A stretch of 8,741 nt of DNA from an uncultured Flammeovirgaceae bacterium (GTDB lineage: Bacteria; Bacteroidota; Bacteroidia; Cytophagales; Cyclobacteriaceae). Of this stretch, positions 6,272 to 8,741 are shown one piece after another (the first letter of the stretch is position 1; every line of letters begins with the position of its first letter). Location: NCBI GenBank assembly GCA_946480685.1, contig CAMLLI010000122.1:1-8741 (forward strand). The letters are read 5' to 3'. Under the pieces are notes generated by a model, which had not been told where the DNA came from, made no database searches, and was given only the letters and a program-made list of their open reading frames with translations. The position numbers and the translations under genes are program-made.

Positions 6272-7717
6272 TCAGAGCTTGGCAGGCGCCTTTCCGTTCA
6301 GTTTGGTCTTTTGAAATTTCTCGTAGTTTACAAAGAACTCTTCCAGCTTCTCTACCGGAAGTTTTTTAGCAATAATTTTCTTCTTGTCATCGAGTACAAA
6401 AAGACTTGGCGTGGTAACAGCATCGTATAAATCGGCATAGGTTCCGCCATAGGTGCGCGGTCCGTTCACCGTTACCCATTTCATGTTCATCGTCTTGATA
6501 TAGTCACGCATCTTAGCCATGGATGTATCGGTGCTCACGGCATATACTTCAAGGTTAAAGCGACTCTTATCTTTGGCGTAGAAATCTACCAGCTTCGGCG
6601 TTTCGGTTTTGCAGTGACCACAGTCCGGATCGAATATATATACAATGGTATATTTCGTTTTGATGTCGTACATCGAGCGCGGCTTGAAGTTGGCATCCTG
6701 CATCATCAGGTTGGGCGCTGTTTTACCAATGAGACTCTTGCGCAGGCGATCGGCATAATCCTTCAGGTTCTTTTTCAGTTTATCCGTTACCCAGAAGTCC
6801 ATTTCACCGGAAGCAAAGTACTTGTCGAACAGGCGTACATATACTTCATCCAGTCCCATAATCTCCGGCTGTTGATATTTCAGCAGGCAAGTCCACACGG
6901 CATATTTATAGGTCTCCTGGTTCTTCTTGGCTTTTACTACAATCTTATCAATAGCCTTGGTGATGGAGTCAACCTGTGGTGCATATAGTTTGTCGAGATA
7001 CTCGTTGATCTTGTCGCTATATACCGGGCGCGGCATGCGCAGCAGACCTTCATTGCCCAGATCGAAGTTGTCGAAGAAATGTTCGCGATACCAGCGAAGC
7101 TGAAATGTTGAGTCGATGGTGCCATCTTTTTTCTTCGGAGCTTCCGGTACTTTAAGCGCCATGCTTGATTTAAAAATAGCAGCCGTCATCGTGCCGGGGT
7201 TTTTAGCGGCAACATCACTTTGATATGCCACTACTTTTTCGTTCACTTTGGCGAAGGCGGCACGGGCATCTTTCTTTTTATCTTCAGCAATTGTGCTGTC
7301 CTGAATTATCTTGATGAAAGGCTCAGCTTCCTTGTGACGTTCCATGTTAAAGAGCATGTTGTCAAAGAAGAGTCGGTTATCAGCATCACCGGTAATTTTC
7401 ATGTGTTTGATATAGTCGTCCGTCTTCGTCTCCATGCTGAAGTGCTGCGACTTACTGATCACGAAGTCAAATATTTTAGATTTATCCAGCACGAGGAAAT
7501 ATACCCCGTGAGCAAGTTCTTTCTTTCCTGCAAAAGTGAATTCACCTTTGGCGTTGGCGCGGGCGGTGTCTTTAAGATAGGTGCTTTCACCATAGTAATG
7601 TCCCAGGTACACCGTGGTGTCTTTCCATCCGTCAACTTTAAACTTCAGGTTATAGCCGGGTTGTGCGTAACAAAAGGCAGTCACGAAAAGACAAAAGGCA
7701 AAAAGTAAGTAGCGCAT
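6272..7717 (-). CDS. Exported thioredoxin-like (TlpA/redoxin) protein with DUF4369/DUF5106-type N-terminal domains
   Basis: A 481-residue exported protein. A signal peptide is evident (MRYLLFAFCLFVTAFCYA, cleavage likely after Ala18). Residues about 20-110 form a beta-rich domain with GWKDTTVYLGHYYG and GEFTFAG, as in DUF4369; about 110-320 is a mostly helical, lysine-rich middle part like DUF5106; about 330-465 is a thioredoxin fold. The redox motif is DPDCGHC with Cys366 and Cys369, and the cis-proline is Pro437 in TTPSLF, so the active site is complete. Such proteins are common in Bacteroidota and act in the periplasm in disulfide reduction or cytochrome c maturation-like tasks; the specific client is unknown. 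Family names are from recall of the pattern. Transcribed divergently from gldA and ended by the hairpin at 6182-6222. The ATG is preceded by an AT-rich leader without a Shine-Dalgarno site. Confidence 0.88.
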   Translation of the reverse strand: MRYLLFAFCLFVTAFCYAQPGYNLKFKVDGWKDTTVYLGHYYGESTYLKDTARANAKGEFTFAGKKELAHGVYFLVLDKSKIFDFVISKSQHFSMETKTDDYIKHMKITGDADNRLFFDNMLFNMERHKEAEPFIKIIQDSTIAEDKKKDARAAFAKVNEKVVAYQSDVAAKNPGTMTAAIFKSSMALKVPEAPKKKDGTIDSTFQLRWYREHFFDNFDLGNEGLLRMPRPVYSDKINEYLDKLYAPQVDSITKAIDKIVVKAKKNQETYKYAVWTCLLKYQQPEIMGLDEVYVRLFDKYFASGEMDFWVTDKLKKNLKDYADRLRKSLIGKTAPNLMMQDANFKPRSMYDIKTKYTIVYIFDPDCGHCKTETPKLVDFYAKDKSRFNLEVYAVSTDTSMAKMRDYIKTMNMKWVTVNGPRTYGGTYADLYDAVTTPSLFVLDDKKKIIAKKLPVEKLEEFFVNYEKFQKTKLNGKAPAKL

Positions 7718-8020
7718 AATAAAAATTATTTCGGTGCGAATTTCAGCATTTCAACGTTTCAGATCAACGGTGATTAATCGTGTCTGCTGATCTTTTGTAA
7801 CATTGGCCAATCCCTAAAATTATAGTGCAGGAGCCCATGTGCGTGTTAAAGATTTGTTAATGGAAGCAAATGGTACATTGTGCCTGTAGTCTTGTCTCGT
7901 TACGTGTTGAATGCCTGGCGCTTGCTGGTGCCGTCAACCTGTTGGAGACTGCATTCGGACAGTGGTAAACTTCCGCATTCCGCTAAAAACCGTTAAACTT
8001 GAACCTTGAATTAAAAACGA
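7718..8020. other. Divergent intergenic region between thioredoxin-like gene and gldA
   Basis: About 300 bases with no credible gene. It must hold promoters for both directions. On the plus strand TTTG at 7853-7856 and TACATTG at 7874-7880 vaguely resemble -33 and -7 elements, but the spacing (17) and the -7 match are imperfect. Near the gldA start a tandem CTTGAA(C/T) repeat (7998-8011) is flanked by two TAAAAAC copies (7984 and 8012). An inverted repeat AGATCA (7761-7766) and TGATCT (7788-7793) encloses GATTAATC. None of these is strong enough to name. Confidence 0.3.
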
Positions 8021-8741
8021 ATGTCGCTTCAGATCCGGAATCTTACCAAAGTCTACGGACAGCAATACGCTGTCAATAACATTTCCTTTGAAGTGGCAGC
8101 AGGCGAGATCGTAGGTTTTCTCGGACCCAATGGTGCGGGTAAATCCACTACCATGAAAATTGCAACCTGCTATCTTCCGCCAACCGAAGGCGAAGTGTTT
8201 GTTGGTGGTTATAATGTTGTAGACAACGCGATGGAAGCCAAACGCATTACCGGGTATCTGCCGGAACACAACCCGCTATACCTTGATATGTATGTGCACG
8301 AGTACCTCGGCTTCATTGGTAAACTATATGGTTTATCAGGCAATGCGTTACGACAACAGGTAGGAGAGATGGTAGAGCGTTGTGGTCTTACGCGCGAACA
8401 GAATAAAAAGATTGAGACACTTTCAAAAGGATACCGGCAACGCGTGGGACTTGCACAGGCATTGATTCACAATCCGAAAGTGTTAATCCTTGATGAACCA
8501 ACATCCGGGCTCGATCCAAACCAGTTAGTAGAGATTCGTAAACTCATTAAAGATATCAGTCGCGACAAAACAGTGATCTTCTCTACGCACATCATGCAGG
8601 AAGTACAGGCACTGTGTAACCGCGTTGTTGTAATTAACCGTGGTAACATCGTAGCGGATGATACGGTAGAACATCTCCTGCAAACCCAACAGAGCAACGT
8701 TGTTGTGGTAGCCGAGTTTGAGAAAGATGTAACGGCCGAAC
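8021..8741 (+). CDS. gldA: GldA-like ABC transporter ATP-binding protein, N-terminal 240 residues
   Basis: Partial gene, running off the right edge. The product is the ATPase of an ABC transporter, closest by eye to GldA, which with GldF and GldG is needed for gliding motility in Flavobacterium. All nucleotide-binding motifs are in place: Walker A GPNGAGKST (35-43), signature LSKGYRQR (134-141), Walker B VLILDEP (154-160) with Glu159, D-loop SGLD (162-165) and switch His190. The Q-loop position reads YLPEHNPLY with Glu82 in place of Gln, which I recall as usual for GldA and related exporter ATPases. The ATG is fixed by an in-frame TAA at 8012-8014. The A-rich leader TTAAAAACGA is typical of the phylum. 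The rest of the C-terminal domain and any membrane partners lie outside. A related drug- or Na-export type ATPase is the main alternative, so gliding should not be assumed from this gene alone. Confidence 0.85.
   Translation, partial: MSLQIRNLTKVYGQQYAVNNISFEVAAGEIVGFLGPNGAGKSTTMKIATCYLPPTEGEVFVGGYNVVDNAMEAKRITGYLPEHNPLYLDMYVHEYLGFIGKLYGLSGNALRQQVGEMVERCGLTREQNKKIETLSKGYRQRVGLAQALIHNPKVLILDEPTSGLDPNQLVEIRKLIKDISRDKTVIFSTHIMQEVQALCNRVVVINRGNIVADDTVEHLLQTQQSNVVVVAEFEKDVTAE

Noticed and set aside
6614..7708. Plus-strand open frames of 124 and 162 codons
   Set aside because: Both are antisense to the thioredoxin-like gene, whose signal peptide, CGHC motif and cis-Pro are certain; the antisense products show no recognisable domains.
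7761..7793. Inverted repeat AGATCA/TGATCT enclosing GATTAATC as a possible operator
   Set aside because: Only 6 bp with a long spacer; this could arise by chance in 300 bases, and nothing nearby supports a regulator.
7934..8697. Minus-strand open frames of 111 and 76 codons
   Set aside because: They are mirror frames of gldA, which has all ABC motifs on the plus strand.

Overview
This window looks like chromosomal DNA of a Bacteroidota bacterium, probably a gliding-type lineage (Cytophagales, Chitinophagales or similar; I cannot narrow it further). The reasons are a GldA-type ABC ATPase, a thioredoxin-fold protein with the long N-terminal extension typical of this phylum, a LytS/YehU-type kinase paired with a LytTR regulator, a -7 element of the form TAnnTTTG, few Shine-Dalgarno sites, and stem-loop terminators of the AAAAGGCCC...GGGCCTTTT kind. 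There are no RNA genes, mobile elements or CRISPR arrays that I can see.

Layout. Positions 1-2784, minus strand: an envelope/efflux operon read from right to left, made of an outer-membrane beta-barrel protein (1789-2784), a TolC-family outer-membrane channel (395-1726) and the N-terminal part of a periplasmic adaptor of an RND/HlyD-type pump (1-385, cut by the window edge). The pump itself should lie just outside. Positions 2785-2968: a divergent control region with a pair of 12-bp direct repeats exactly 21 bp apart and a good -7 promoter element. Positions 2969-5540, plus strand: a tightly packed operon of membrane histidine kinase, LytTR response regulator (4-base ATGA overlap) and an alpha/beta hydrolase (2-base gap). 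Positions 5541-5620: a convergent terminator region with two adjacent stem-loops. Positions 5621-7717, minus strand: a small unrecognised protein and an exported thioredoxin-like protein, separated by a perfect 15-bp terminator hairpin. Positions 7718-8020: divergent spacer. Positions 8021-8741, plus strand: gldA-like ABC ATPase, cut by the right edge.

How it may work together. The most economical reading is a self-contained signalling and efflux module: the kinase senses a membrane signal, phosphorylates the LytTR regulator, and the regulator binds the 21-bp-period repeats between the two divergent operons to control the barrel/TolC/adaptor efflux operon and perhaps its own operon. The hydrolase, translationally linked to the regulator, could act on the same stimulus compound. 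The gene identities are well supported; the regulatory link is inference from the repeat geometry and the gene order. The thioredoxin-like gene and gldA appear unrelated to this module.

A compositional oddity runs through the window: the tetramer TATA (often inside GTATA/TATAC) is clearly more frequent than base composition predicts, both in genes and between them.
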